From SbD1 sp039679945 (GTDB taxonomy: Bacteria > Desulfobacterota > Syntrophobacteria > Syntrophobacterales > Syntrophobacteraceae): a DNA stretch of 64,000 bases. Location: positions 1 to 64,000 of the forward strand of contig JBDKTY010000270.1 in the NCBI GenBank assembly GCA_039679945.1, read 5' to 3'. A model generated the notes under the pieces. It searched no databases. It had not been told where the DNA came from and saw only the letters and a list, made by a program, of their open reading frames with translations. A program made the position numbers and the translations under genes. Every line of letters begins with the position of its first letter. Position 1 is the first letter of the stretch. This document shows positions 40,654 to 50,001 of the stretch, piece after piece.

Positions 40654-43431
40654 ATGTCATCGCAGACGTTCTTGCAGGACTATATCGAAGAGGTCCAGGA
40701 ACATCTTCAAGCTATGGAGAAATCGCTCTTAATCCTGGAGCAGCAAGGCGCGGATAATGAGCAGATCTCCAATGTTTTCAGAGCTGCCCACAGTCTGAAA
40801 GGGGCGTCGGCCTACATGGGGTTTGAGGGCTTGGCAAACCTTACCCATGAAATGGAAACCCTGATCAGTGAGATTCAGGTCGATTCCCGCGCCATTCCCG
40901 CGAATGGCATAAGCGTCCTGCTTGAATGCGTGGATTTGATTTCAAATGCGGTGGATTATGTCAGGAAAGAGGGAACGGAGCCCGCACTCGATGACTCCGT
41001 CGTGGAGCACCTCCGCAGCGCATTTGTAACGGGAACCAAGGCTGCCGGCACCCCTGAAGATGCCTCGGGAAAAGGGGATTCCATTCTTAAGGGAGTGCAT
41101 GATCTCGATTTGCTTGAAGATTTCCTCCTGGATAGTGCCCGGGAGGAAGCAGCCGCCACCCCGTCCACTGTGTCCGAGGATCCGGACGTGAGCCCGATAC
41201 AGGAGGAGGATGAAGAGCTGCTCTCAATCTTTGTCAGTTCATTCCGGGAAAACTATTCGAACCTGACAGCTCTTCTCAAATCCTCGCCGAGTTCTTCCAT
41301 CACCGAGGAGGAACTGACGGCCGCCAATGGATTCGTCGATAAGCTCATCTCCTCGGCGCAATATATGGACTATCACTCTATCGTGGCAATTCTCGCCGAG
41401 TGGAAGGAAAGCCTCGGCGGGACAAACGGCAACCACGGCAGGGTGGAGATTATAGAAAGTCTCCAGCGTTGCGGCGCCAGGTTGGACAGGATGATACCCG
41501 GCCTTGGCGTCTGCTCCCAAACGGGGGCGCCTCAGCCGGATATGCAGGACCCTATCGATGAAGAAGATGAGGAACTGCTTTCGATCTTTCTGGATTCATT
41601 TCAGCAGAACTTCGCGAGCCTCGCGGGCCTGATCGCTTCGCCGGAACCTTCCCGCGAGGACCTCGCTAAGGCATCCGAGCTGACGGAGAGTCTCATTCAA
41701 TCCTCGCGGTACATGGACTATGAAGAAATAGTCGTGGTTCTCGAAGAGTGGGAGAGTACTCTAGCCGGGGTTATAGGCGGCGAGGGAGGAGATGGAAATG
41801 AATTGCCGGGTGCGTTTGCCGAACTTCACGCCAATCTTTCCCGGAAGCTGACCGGCCTTAAGACGCTGGACCTCGGGAACGCGCGGTTCGCAACAGGCAC
41901 TCCGGATGTTTCCCCGGATGTACCTGATTCTCCTGGCCCCGTTCCCATCAATGTCTGTACGGACGTTCCGGAATGTGTGCCTTTTCTGCTCGACGAGCAG
42001 CATGAGGAAGAGCATCCCGATAGTCTCGCGAAAGACCTCGTACTGCCGCCCGGCGAAGTGAAACCCGAGCCCCCGGTTCAGGCCTCGCGCCCAAAGGATG
42101 TCGAGGCGCAGGAGAAAAAAGATCGTGCCGTTCTCTATCCGGAAGATGTCTCGCAGAGCGCGGTCACTTTACGGGTTGATGCCCAGAAGGTCGATCAACT
42201 GCTCAACCAGGTTGGGGAATTGGTTGTCACCCGCTCGGAGTTCATTCAAACGGCGACACTATTCCGTGATGTACTGCGCGATTTGACGACACGGGGCATA
42301 CTTCCGAAAAGCGAACTCCGGCAGCTTCGGCTCCTGGGATTCCGGCTCAACGAGTCCACGCAGTCACTGGGACGCGTTACGAACGATTTGCAGTCGTCGG
42401 TGATGCGCGTACGCATGCTCCCGATCATCCAGCTCTTTGAACGCTTCCCCCGAATTGTGCGTGACCAGGCGAGGAAGCTGGGCAAGAAAGTCGAACTGGT
42501 GATCGAGGGAGGAGATACCGAGATCGACAAACGCGTACTGGAACGTATGTACGACCCGCTGGTTCAGTTTATCAGAAACGCGCTTGTCCACGGGCTGGAG
42601 TCTCCCCAGGACCGCGTGCTCGGAGGCAAACCCGAAACCGGAACCATCAGGCTGTCAGCTTATCATTCCGGGGACTATGTCACTGTCGAGGTACAGGACG
42701 ACGGAAGGGGCATCAACATCCCGAAGCTTCGTGAAATGCTCCGGAACCGCAAGGAGGTCAGCCAGCACGAACTCGACATGCTGACGGATGAGGAAGTGGC
42801 TTACTCAATATTCATGCCGGGGATATCGACCTATGAAAAGGTGGACGGTTCGGCCGGCCGGGGAGTGGGTCTCGATGTGGTCAAGGAAAACGTCGAGAAC
42901 ATGAACGGCGCGGTTGAAGTGGTGTCCTCCGCGGGCGAGGGTACGCTGTTCATAATCCGGATTCCTCTTACCGTCGCCATCATAAGGGCTTTGCTGGTCA
43001 GAGAGGCCGACCAGATTTTCACGCTCCCGCTTTCCTCGGTTTCCGAAATACTGCGCTACAGGCCCGAGGACACCCATTCCATCGAAGGCTTCCCCGTAAT
43101 TACTCTGCGCGGAAAGACCGTCGCCCTGGTCAATCTGCGGTCCCTTCTGAACTTGGGGCGGGATTTGCCCGAGAGCAAACATAAGTTCATCGTGATCGTG
43201 TCAACCAGTTTCAGAGAGGTGGGGCTGGTAGTGGATGGGCTTATGGGTGAAAGAGAAGTGGTCATAAAATCGATCGACAACAGTTTCAACCCCGTCGAGG
43301 GGTTTTCCGGAGCGACCATCCTTGGTGACGGGAGAGTGTCCCTGATCATAGACGTTTCGGCAATGCTGAAAATGATGAAAACCGCGTTTGCGGGCCGGCA
43401 GGGAATTCAATTTTCACAACCAGTGCATTAG
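40654..43431 (+). CDS. cheA: CheA-type histidine kinase with two extra HPt-like repeats
   Basis: 925 residues, against about 650 for E. coli CheA. N-terminal HPt domain with phosphorylatable His46 in R-A-A-H-S-L-K-G-A. Then two related segments of about 72 residues (about 183-255 and 302-371), both starting E-E-D-E-E-L-L-S-I-F and containing Y-M-D-Y and E-W, without any histidine in the phosphorylation position. A Pro/acid-rich linker follows. Next come the dimerisation helices, the ATPase domain (R-N-A-L-V-H-G-L-E, D-D-G-R-G-I, G-R-G-V-G-L-D-V-V) and the C-terminal CheW-like domain. All kinase motifs are intact. There is no separate CheY- or CheB-binding P2 domain that I can recognise; the repeats may take that place. 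Confidence 0.94.
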   Translation: MSSQTFLQDYIEEVQEHLQAMEKSLLILEQQGADNEQISNVFRAAHSLKGASAYMGFEGLANLTHEMETLISEIQVDSRAIPANGISVLLECVDLISNAVDYVRKEGTEPALDDSVVEHLRSAFVTGTKAAGTPEDASGKGDSILKGVHDLDLLEDFLLDSAREEAAATPSTVSEDPDVSPIQEEDEELLSIFVSSFRENYSNLTALLKSSPSSSITEEELTAANGFVDKLISSAQYMDYHSIVAILAEWKESLGGTNGNHGRVEIIESLQRCGARLDRMIPGLGVCSQTGAPQPDMQDPIDEEDEELLSIFLDSFQQNFASLAGLIASPEPSREDLAKASELTESLIQSSRYMDYEEIVVVLEEWESTLAGVIGGEGGDGNELPGAFAELHANLSRKLTGLKTLDLGNARFATGTPDVSPDVPDSPGPVPINVCTDVPECVPFLLDEQHEEEHPDSLAKDLVLPPGEVKPEPPVQASRPKDVEAQEKKDRAVLYPEDVSQSAVTLRVDAQKVDQLLNQVGELVVTRSEFIQTATLFRDVLRDLTTRGILPKSELRQLRLLGFRLNESTQSLGRVTNDLQSSVMRVRMLPIIQLFERFPRIVRDQARKLGKKVELVIEGGDTEIDKRVLERMYDPLVQFIRNALVHGLESPQDRVLGGKPETGTIRLSAYHSGDYVTVEVQDDGRGINIPKLREMLRNRKEVSQHELDMLTDEEVAYSIFMPGISTYEKVDGSAGRGVGLDVVKENVENMNGAVEVVSSAGEGTLFIIRIPLTVAIIRALLVREADQIFTLPLSSVSEILRYRPEDTHSIEGFPVITLRGKTVALVNLRSLLNLGRDLPESKHKFIVIVSTSFREVGLVVDGLMGEREVVIKSIDNSFNPVEGFSGATILGDGRVSLIIDVSAMLKMMKTAFAGRQGIQFSQPVH

Positions 43432-43532
43432 TCGGTTTACTGGGATCAGGTCCTTTGGACGGGCATGCTTTTGATCCGCTTTTGACCACGGAACCGTGGC
43501 CTTTGGGGTCAAGCAATGAGTTAAGAGGATGC

Positions 43533-45035
43533 ATGCAGCCAGTCGAACAAGCTCCACAGGGATTTACGGGTACAATAAACCTGCGATTGACGGACCTCAT
43601 CCAGATGGTCTGCCTCTCACGGTCCGACGTTGTCATCAGGGTTAGTTCGAAGAATGGAAAAGGGATGATTTCCATTCAACAGGGTCAGATCCAGCACGCC
43701 CAGTCCGGTGAATTGTCCGGTGAAGAGGCATTGTTCGAGGTTCTTGAGTGGAGTGACGGGCAGTTTGAGATCCTCCCCTTCGTGGGCGCGGAAACCAGTT
43801 CGATAGACAAGCCGTGGGAACATCTGCTCCTCGAGGCCATACGCCGTCAGGATGAAAGCGCCAACGGCAGTTGCGAGGAGGATGATGACGCGCCGAAGCA
43901 GTTTGACATTGGGGAACTGTTCGACAATCTCGATGCCTGCATCTTTCCGGAAAACGCGATTCAGGAAGATACTGATCCCGCCCCGGCCGAGACTGTTTGT
44001 CGGGCTACAAAAGTCCTCATAGTTGAAGATTCGCCGTTCTTTTCCAAGAAGATAAGGGAGATGCTGGAACGCGATCCCGCTATCGAAGTCGTCGGCGTCG
44101 CCCCTCACGGAGAAGATCTGCTGAAGGTCCTCAACTCGGGGGCAACCGTTGACGTGATCACTCTCGATATCGAAATGCCGGTCATGCCCGGCGAAACGAC
44201 GATAAAACATGTGATGATTCGCCACAGACGCCCCGTGGTGATTATCAGCTCGCTTCAGAGCCATTCCGTTGCCAAGGTTTTTGATTTCCTGCAGCTTGGC
44301 GCCGTGGATTTCATGTCCAAGCCGCAAGGCGGCGAAGACCACGAACTCTACGCTGCAAGACTTCAGGAAATAGTCAAGGGAGCAGCCAAGGCACAGGTTT
44401 CCAATTTCCGGCGCCTGCGCAAGCACAATGGTGACAATCGCCCCCTGCCCACGGGGAACAGCCGGCCCGGAAAACAGGTGCTGGTCATTGTCGGGGGGGA
44501 GGGCGCGCATGTCGACTGGTTTCGGCTCCCTTTGCAAAATCTGTGCGGCAATGGAATTGTCATAGGGCTTCAGAAAATGCCGGACAGTTTCCTTCCGGGA
44601 TTCTGCCGGCTGATAGAAACCAAGACCCAGGTGGGTACGGAACCCCTTATCGCCAATCATGATTTAGCTCCCGCAAGATTCTATTTCGGAAATGCGTCTC
44701 GAGTTGGCGATTTCAAATTTGACAGCGATGAGTTTAGCCTTGGTTTGAAGATAACCGGGGCTGAAACCATGGACTGGAAATCCGGCATCCAATTCTGGCT
44801 TTGCAGTCTGGCGGAGCAGATCCGGGACTCAATGAAGATCTGCTTTTTGTCAGCGGCGGATTCGTTGCCCGATCGTACCACGACCACGCTGCTTGCCAGC
44901 AATGCGAAGGTAATTCTGGCCCCGCCCAAATCAGCGGTTTGCAGCCAGATGATAGACAGCATTCGCCCGTATGCCGATTTGTTCCCAGAACAGGTCATCT
45001 TCTCGGACCCCGAGACCTTGTCGGAGTACTTTTAA
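43533..45035 (+). CDS. PATAN/DUF4388-receiver protein with degenerate CheB-like domain
   Basis: 500 residues. DUF4388/PATAN-like domain (about 8-95: I-N-L-R-L-T-D-L-I-Q-M-V-C, I-S-I-Q-Q-G-Q-I-Q-H-A), a linker, a receiver (about 155-265, Asp192 in T-L-D-I-E-M-P), then the most degraded of the three CheB-like domains. The Ser motif reads I-V-G-G-E-G-A (Gly302 in the Ser place), the His motif L-Q-K-M-P (Lys328 for His), and the Asp motif is lost altogether. I take the ATG at 43533, after AAGAGG; a TTG at 43455 would add 26 poorly supported residues. It ends two bases before the next paralogue. It is likely a phosphorylation-dependent scaffold or adaptor. Confidence 0.82.
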   Translation: MQPVEQAPQGFTGTINLRLTDLIQMVCLSRSDVVIRVSSKNGKGMISIQQGQIQHAQSGELSGEEALFEVLEWSDGQFEILPFVGAETSSIDKPWEHLLLEAIRRQDESANGSCEEDDDAPKQFDIGELFDNLDACIFPENAIQEDTDPAPAETVCRATKVLIVEDSPFFSKKIREMLERDPAIEVVGVAPHGEDLLKVLNSGATVDVITLDIEMPVMPGETTIKHVMIRHRRPVVIISSLQSHSVAKVFDFLQLGAVDFMSKPQGGEDHELYAARLQEIVKGAAKAQVSNFRRLRKHNGDNRPLPTGNSRPGKQVLVIVGGEGAHVDWFRLPLQNLCGNGIVIGLQKMPDSFLPGFCRLIETKTQVGTEPLIANHDLAPARFYFGNASRVGDFKFDSDEFSLGLKITGAETMDWKSGIQFWLCSLAEQIRDSMKICFLSAADSLPDRTTTTLLASNAKVILAPPKSAVCSQMIDSIRPYADLFPEQVIFSDPETLSEYF

Positions 45036-45037
45036 AA

Positions 45038-46102
45038 ATGATTATAGCTGCTGATAGCAATATTACCCATGGTCCCGTCAGAACTCTGGTGGTGGATGAT
45101 TCTCCCCTCATGCGCAATGCCATCCAGTCGATGCTGGGTAAATCAGACCATATAGAAGTGGTGGGGACGGCATCAAATGGTCTGGAATGCCTCCAGAAGA
45201 TCAGGGACCACAGACCGGACGTGATTACTCTTGATATCGATATGCCGCTGATGAATGGAATATCCGCCATAAAGAACATCATGGTGCGTCATCAGATTCC
45301 TATCCTTATTATCAGCTCGCTCGTCCAGGACGGCTATTTCTCGTTCGAAGCCCTGCGGCTGGGAGTAATGGACTTCTTCCCCAAACCGGCACAGACTAAA
45401 CAAATGAATGCGCTGATCGAGGAGGAATTCCTCAGAAACCGGGTGCTCACCGCGGCGGGCATGCAGGTTCACAGCATGCGTCGCGTCCGGCTCAAAAGGA
45501 AGGCACGCTCTCTCAAGCTTAGCACCCGGAAGCGTCCCAAATCAGCGGTGGTAATGGGAACCACTCTCGCGGGTCCGAATACGATCATGCATATTGTCTC
45601 GGATTTGCCCGAGGATTATGGCGGTGTGATAATCGCCGTGCAGGAAATTCATCCCAGAATCCTTGTCCCGTTTTGTTCCTATTTCAACGAAATCAGCCCG
45701 CTGGAAGTCGTTCCCGTCACATCGTCCCAACCGCTCCTGCCGGGCAAGATCTACATCGGGTCAACTTTTGGCGGAGTATCAGTGGAGGAGGCCGGCAATG
45801 GGTCGGACGCCCTGAGAATATTCCCCGCCGAAAGTCCGCACATGCCCATTGACCAGTTGTTCAAAAGTACCGTTCGCCAGTTCCGTCAGCATACATGTGG
45901 AGTCCTGTTGACGGGAATCGGCGTGGACGGCGTCGATGGAATGGCGGAGATAAAGGCCCATGGCGGACTGACCATCGCTCAGGAAAAGAGCTGCTGCCCG
46001 TACCCGAACCTCATAGAAAATGTGATTGAACGGGGTACCGTGGATCTCATCCTGTCCACGCGGGGAATCGTGGATCGCATCAAGTCCTGGACTCGCGGCT
46101 GA
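45038..46102 (+). CDS. Receiver protein with catalytically inactive CheB-like domain
   Basis: 354 residues with the CheB layout: receiver (about 14-130, Asp66 in T-L-D-I-D-M-P), linker, and CheB effector domain (about 168-345). Of the three paralogues this is the closest to CheB (P-G-K-I-Y-I-G in place of the usual P-G-x-A-Y-I-A-P-G, and L-L-T-G-I-G-V-D-G-V-D-G-M). Still, the catalytic Ser is Thr176 (M-G-T-T-L-A-G), the His is Glu203 (V-Q-E-I-H-P) and only Asp297 is kept. An automatic label of protein-glutamate methylesterase would be misleading. It starts two bases after the preceding gene and ends the eleven-gene run. Confidence 0.87.
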   Translation: MIIAADSNITHGPVRTLVVDDSPLMRNAIQSMLGKSDHIEVVGTASNGLECLQKIRDHRPDVITLDIDMPLMNGISAIKNIMVRHQIPILIISSLVQDGYFSFEALRLGVMDFFPKPAQTKQMNALIEEEFLRNRVLTAAGMQVHSMRRVRLKRKARSLKLSTRKRPKSAVVMGTTLAGPNTIMHIVSDLPEDYGGVIIAVQEIHPRILVPFCSYFNEISPLEVVPVTSSQPLLPGKIYIGSTFGGVSVEEAGNGSDALRIFPAESPHMPIDQLFKSTVRQFRQHTCGVLLTGIGVDGVDGMAEIKAHGGLTIAQEKSCCPYPNLIENVIERGTVDLILSTRGIVDRIKSWTRG

Positions 46103-46667
46103 TACCGCGAGGAGGCTCGCGGGCAAGACCGCCGGAAAATGAACCGCGGTAAGACCCACGGGAAATCTTGAGAGCCGCGGCGGGCTGGCATTCAGCAAGT
46201 TCTTCCGAGGTCCCATGGAGACTCTCATATTGCGCACCGGTTTTGGCCAGCCGCGCATTCCGGCGTAAATCCCTTTGGGACTCGGGCCTGAGAGCTTGTA
46301 TTGTAGTTCCTCGCGCATTATTTTATAATTAGAGGTACTAATTTCGTCCACGATTCGGTGATTTAGTGTGAGTGAACGGTAATTTCGCTCCGGGGAGGAG
46401 AGGCATTCTCTGAGGGGCAAAACTCCTGCCCTTTGTATAGCGCCATGTTATAATTGTGTTTCTGTTAAGAGTGGTGACTTGGTCTACCCAATTCGTACCC
46501 TATAAAATCCCCCTTTACAGGAAGCCTCTAAATCCAGATATATACGGACAAGATTATTCAATATGGATTGGGGCGTCCAAGTCTACTCTCCGATACTGGT
46601 CAGAAGGGATACACGGTGGCAGTTTGCTTCAATATCGCTGATTCTATCTCCAGACCGGAATGAGTCC
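46103..46667. other. AT-richer intergenic region after the chemosensory operon
   Basis: 565 bp without a recognisable gene. It becomes clearly AT-richer from about 46310. A TATAAT hexamer occurs at 46449-46454 without a good -35. A short hairpin (AGGGGCA...TGCCCTT, about 46414-46433) may end the upstream transcript or belong to a leader. The PilZ gene follows. Confidence 0.45.
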
Positions 46668-47051
46668 ATGTTTGTAGAGCAAAGAAAGCACAAGAGATAC
46701 AAAGGAAAAGAGGGCGCCTTTGCCGCGTTCCTTACACCTGGCGAGTTCATCAATCTGGGTAATATTATCGATATCAGCATGGGTGGCCTGTGCATCCGTT
46801 ATCTTTCCACAAGTGGGACCAGGCCCGATTGCACGGGGATGAAGATTTTCGGCAGCAACGGGCGCTTTATCCACGTCGAGAAACTCGAATGTCATATCGT
46901 CTATGATGACGAAATCCCGGACAGTGCCCTGGGGCAGCTCAGCACCAGGAGGTGCGGCGTGCAGTTCCGAAACCTGAATGTCAGAAACAAGGCCATGCTC
47001 CAGGACTTCATAGAACACTTCACGTACGAGAACTCCTCTCCCGATCAATAA
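46668..47051 (+). CDS. PilZ-domain protein
   Basis: A 127-residue protein that fits a stand-alone PilZ domain. Q-R-K-H-K-R-Y near the start and D-I-S-M-G-G-L near 34 are the two c-di-GMP-binding motifs (R-x-x-x-R and D-x-S-x-x-G). It should bind the second messenger and act through a partner. It follows the chemosensory operon by 565 bp and is probably transcribed separately. With the diguanylate cyclase at 54.2 kb, it shows that c-di-GMP signalling operates in this organism. The ATG at 46668 was chosen as the start of the domain; the longer frame upstream has no ribosome site. Confidence 0.87.
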   Translation: MFVEQRKHKRYKGKEGAFAAFLTPGEFINLGNIIDISMGGLCIRYLSTSGTRPDCTGMKIFGSNGRFIHVEKLECHIVYDDEIPDSALGQLSTRRCGVQFRNLNVRNKAMLQDFIEHFTYENSSPDQ

Positions 47052-47265
47052 AACGGGCCCCGACCGCCGGCGCTCCCAGCCGTGCCCCACTTCCGTCTGC
47101 TCATTTCCATACATTGATCCCCATGTCCTTGACATCATCTCCCGAATAGCTATCTCTAGGGCTGAGCTTTGGCGGACAAAGCCCGTTTCTCGGGTTTGCC
47201 CGAGCATCCCTGGGCCAGTCAGTTCCGCTTGGCCGATAATCAGACACCACGGGAAATTATTACGG

Positions 47266-50001
47266 ATGAATCTTTCGCTGAGTCTTAATGCTGAGTTTAT
47301 CGATTCTCAGTACCGAAAGTGGAAAGAGGACCCGCAAGGTCTCGGGCGTGAGTGGCAGGCCTTTTTCGAGGGCTTCGAGCTTTCGTCCTCGGCGGCGCGG
47401 ACTGATGCCGGGTTTTGTGAAAAGGGCGAGCTGCTCAAACAGGCATATGTACAGGAACTCATCTATCGCTACCGCGACCTGGGACACCTGCTCTCCTGTC
47501 TGGACCCGCTGGCCCAGTGCCCCACCAGCCATCCCCTTCTCGACCTTTCGGCCTTCGGGCTTTCGGAGAGTGATCTGGAAGGGCGGTTTTTTGCTCCCCG
47601 CACTCTTTTTGCGGAGGAACAAGCTTCCCTGAAAGAAATCCTGTCGGCATTGCGGGAAACGTACTGCCATTCCGTGGGCGTCGAGTACATGCACCTGCAG
47701 GACCCTTCCGAGCGGTTGTGGCTTCAGGAACATATTGAACCCGCCCGTAACCGCGCGCGTCTTAGCGAAGGGGAAAAGAAGCGGATTCTGGACAAACTGT
47801 GCCAGGCCAATTTGTTCGAGCAGTTTATACATTTGCGTTACGTGGGGCAAAAGCGCTTTTCAGTCGAGGGCGCGGAAGTGATCGTACCCATGATGGACGC
47901 GCTGGTTCAGCACGCTTATAGCGCGGGCTGCCGGGAGATCCTCTTTGGAACGGCCCACCGCGGCAGGCTCAACATCCAGGTCAATGTGCTCAATAAACCA
48001 TATGAGTGGATTTTCTGTGAATTCGAAGACCACTATGATCCAAACTCGATTTACGGTGCGGGTGACGTTAAGTACCACCGGGGGTTCATGGCGGATGTGG
48101 CCATGGAGGATGGCAATGTCCGGTTGTTTCTCGCGAATAACCCGAGCCATCTCGAAGCCGTCAACCCCGTTCTGGAAGGAATAGCCTACGCCAGGCAGCA
48201 ACAGGCCGGAGGTGCGGGACGCCGGCTGGTTTTGCCCGTTCTGATCCATGGCGACGCCGCATTCTCCGGCCAGGGAGTAGTCGCCGAGACACTGAACCTC
48301 TCACAGCTCGAAGGCTACCATACCGGAGGGACGGTCCACATAATTGTCAACAACCAGATCGGTTTTACGACGCTGCCGGAGCATGCGCGTTCCACGCGGT
48401 ATGCGACCGATGTGGCGAAGATGCTCATGGTACCGATCTTCCATGTCCACGGTGAAGATCCGGAAGCCGTCGTCCATGTCGTGAAGCTCGCTATCGACTA
48501 CAGGGCTCAATTCAACAAGGACATCGTGGTGGACGTAGTCTGCTATCGCCGTTATGGGCACAATGAAGGAGATGAACCCTACTACACCCAGCCCCGGATG
48601 TACGAGCGAATCAAGGACCGCCCGCCCCTTCACGTCCTCTATGCGCGGTCTCTCCGCGAAGCGGGGGTGATTGGAGAAGGTGATCCCGAACGGATCGCGG
48701 AGGGGATAGAACAATGCCTGGAGTCCGCCTACAAGGCCGCGCACGATAAAACCTGCAGCATGCCGGAGGACCGCTTCTACGAAACCTGGGAAGGCATTGA
48801 CGGCCGGTTTTCGCATGAACCGGTGAAAACGGGCGTGGAAGAAGCAGTGCTCCTGGATATCGCCCGCAAACTGAATGTCTTTCCCGATGGTTTTTCCGTG
48901 CATCCGCGCCTTGAGCGTATTCTGAAAAGGCGCCTCGAAACGGTGGGAGCGGGTACCGGCATTGATTGGGCCACCGCCGAAGCCCTGGCGTTCGGAACGC
49001 TCCTGCTCGAAGGAACTCCGGTGCGGCTGAGCGGCCAGGATTGCGGCCGGGGCACCTTTAGCCAGAGGCACAGCGTCCTGTCGGACATCACGACGGGGGA
49101 GCATTTTGTTCCTCTGAACCAGCTTGCTTCCGGTCAGGCCCCCTTCACTGTCTTCGACAGCATGCTCTCCGAGAATGCTGTGCTCGGGTTCGAGTACGGT
49201 ATTTCGCTCGTAAGTCCCCGGAGTCTCGTCCTCTGGGAAGCGCAGTTCGGCGATTTCGCCAATAACGCGCAGGCCCTGTTCGATCAGTTTATCTCCAGCG
49301 CGCAGTACAAATGGCAACGACTGAGCGGTCTCGTCGTACTGCTGCCGCACGGCTTCGAGGGGCAGGGACCGGAACATTCCAGTGCCCGCATCGAGCGATT
49401 CCTGCAGTTGTGCGCGCAGGAAAACATGGAAGTCTGCTATCCGAGTACGCCGGCCCAGTACTTTCATCTGTTGCGGCGTCAAATGAAGCGCGGTTTCCGA
49501 AAACCTCTCATTGTCTTTACGCCCAAGAGCCTTTTGAGACATCCGGCCGCTGTATCCGCGACCGCCGAGCTTGCGTCCGGCCGGTTTGAAGAGGTGCTTT
49601 CGCGTGATCCGGGATTTGAGAATGCTTCCAGACTGCTCCTGTGCAGCGGAAGGGTCTATTATGAACTCCTGGCAAGACGCGAAAAGACGGCTGCTTCCGA
49701 TACCGCAATTATCCGTGTCGAACAGTTTTATCCGATGCATGAAGCACGATTGAGGGAGGCTGTTTCAGGGTTCCCGTCCGCGAAGAGGTTTTTCTGGGTC
49801 CAGGAAGAGCCGCGAAACATGGGAGCGTGGGAGTTTATCCGCCCAAGGCTCGGGGATATCATCGGCGTCGAGCCGGGCTACATCGGGAGACCGGCGGCAG
49901 CCAGTCCCGCTTCCGGATTTCCAGCTTCGCACAGGCAGGAACAGGAGGCTTTCCTGGGGATGGCATTTCCAGGTCAGGAAGCAAGCCAGGAGAAATTATG
50001 A
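47266..50001 (+). CDS. sucA: 2-oxoglutarate dehydrogenase, E1 component
   Basis: 911 residues, close to E. coli SucA (933). The N-terminus has the family's F-I-D-S-Q-Y-R-K-W-K-E-D-P stretch. F-G-T-A-H-R-G-R-L-N, H-G-D-A-A-F-S-G-Q-G-V-V-A-E-T-L-N-L-S (thiamine diphosphate site) and N-N-Q-I-G-F-T-T form the cofactor core, and G-F-E-G-Q-G-P-E-H-S-S-A-R-I-E-R-F-L-Q is near 690. It decarboxylates 2-oxoglutarate for the TCA cycle and passes the succinyl group to SucB, whose gene it overlaps by four bases. Presence of the full complex suggests a complete oxidative TCA cycle rather than a ferredoxin-linked 2-oxoglutarate route alone. Confidence 0.97.
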   Translation: MNLSLSLNAEFIDSQYRKWKEDPQGLGREWQAFFEGFELSSSAARTDAGFCEKGELLKQAYVQELIYRYRDLGHLLSCLDPLAQCPTSHPLLDLSAFGLSESDLEGRFFAPRTLFAEEQASLKEILSALRETYCHSVGVEYMHLQDPSERLWLQEHIEPARNRARLSEGEKKRILDKLCQANLFEQFIHLRYVGQKRFSVEGAEVIVPMMDALVQHAYSAGCREILFGTAHRGRLNIQVNVLNKPYEWIFCEFEDHYDPNSIYGAGDVKYHRGFMADVAMEDGNVRLFLANNPSHLEAVNPVLEGIAYARQQQAGGAGRRLVLPVLIHGDAAFSGQGVVAETLNLSQLEGYHTGGTVHIIVNNQIGFTTLPEHARSTRYATDVAKMLMVPIFHVHGEDPEAVVHVVKLAIDYRAQFNKDIVVDVVCYRRYGHNEGDEPYYTQPRMYERIKDRPPLHVLYARSLREAGVIGEGDPERIAEGIEQCLESAYKAAHDKTCSMPEDRFYETWEGIDGRFSHEPVKTGVEEAVLLDIARKLNVFPDGFSVHPRLERILKRRLETVGAGTGIDWATAEALAFGTLLLEGTPVRLSGQDCGRGTFSQRHSVLSDITTGEHFVPLNQLASGQAPFTVFDSMLSENAVLGFEYGISLVSPRSLVLWEAQFGDFANNAQALFDQFISSAQYKWQRLSGLVVLLPHGFEGQGPEHSSARIERFLQLCAQENMEVCYPSTPAQYFHLLRRQMKRGFRKPLIVFTPKSLLRHPAAVSATAELASGRFEEVLSRDPGFENASRLLLCSGRVYYELLARREKTAASDTAIIRVEQFYPMHEARLREAVSGFPSAKRFFWVQEEPRNMGAWEFIRPRLGDIIGVEPGYIGRPAAASPASGFPASHRQEQEAFLGMAFPGQEASQEKL

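Noticed and set aside
45038..46102. Annotation as active CheB methylesterase
   Set aside because: The fold and receiver fit CheB, but Thr176 and Glu203 replace the catalytic Ser and His. The same type of loss is seen in the other two paralogues.
48301..49740. 479-codon open frame on the minus strand opposite sucA
   Set aside because: Antisense shadow of SucA; the product resembles nothing and the plus-strand gene is certain.
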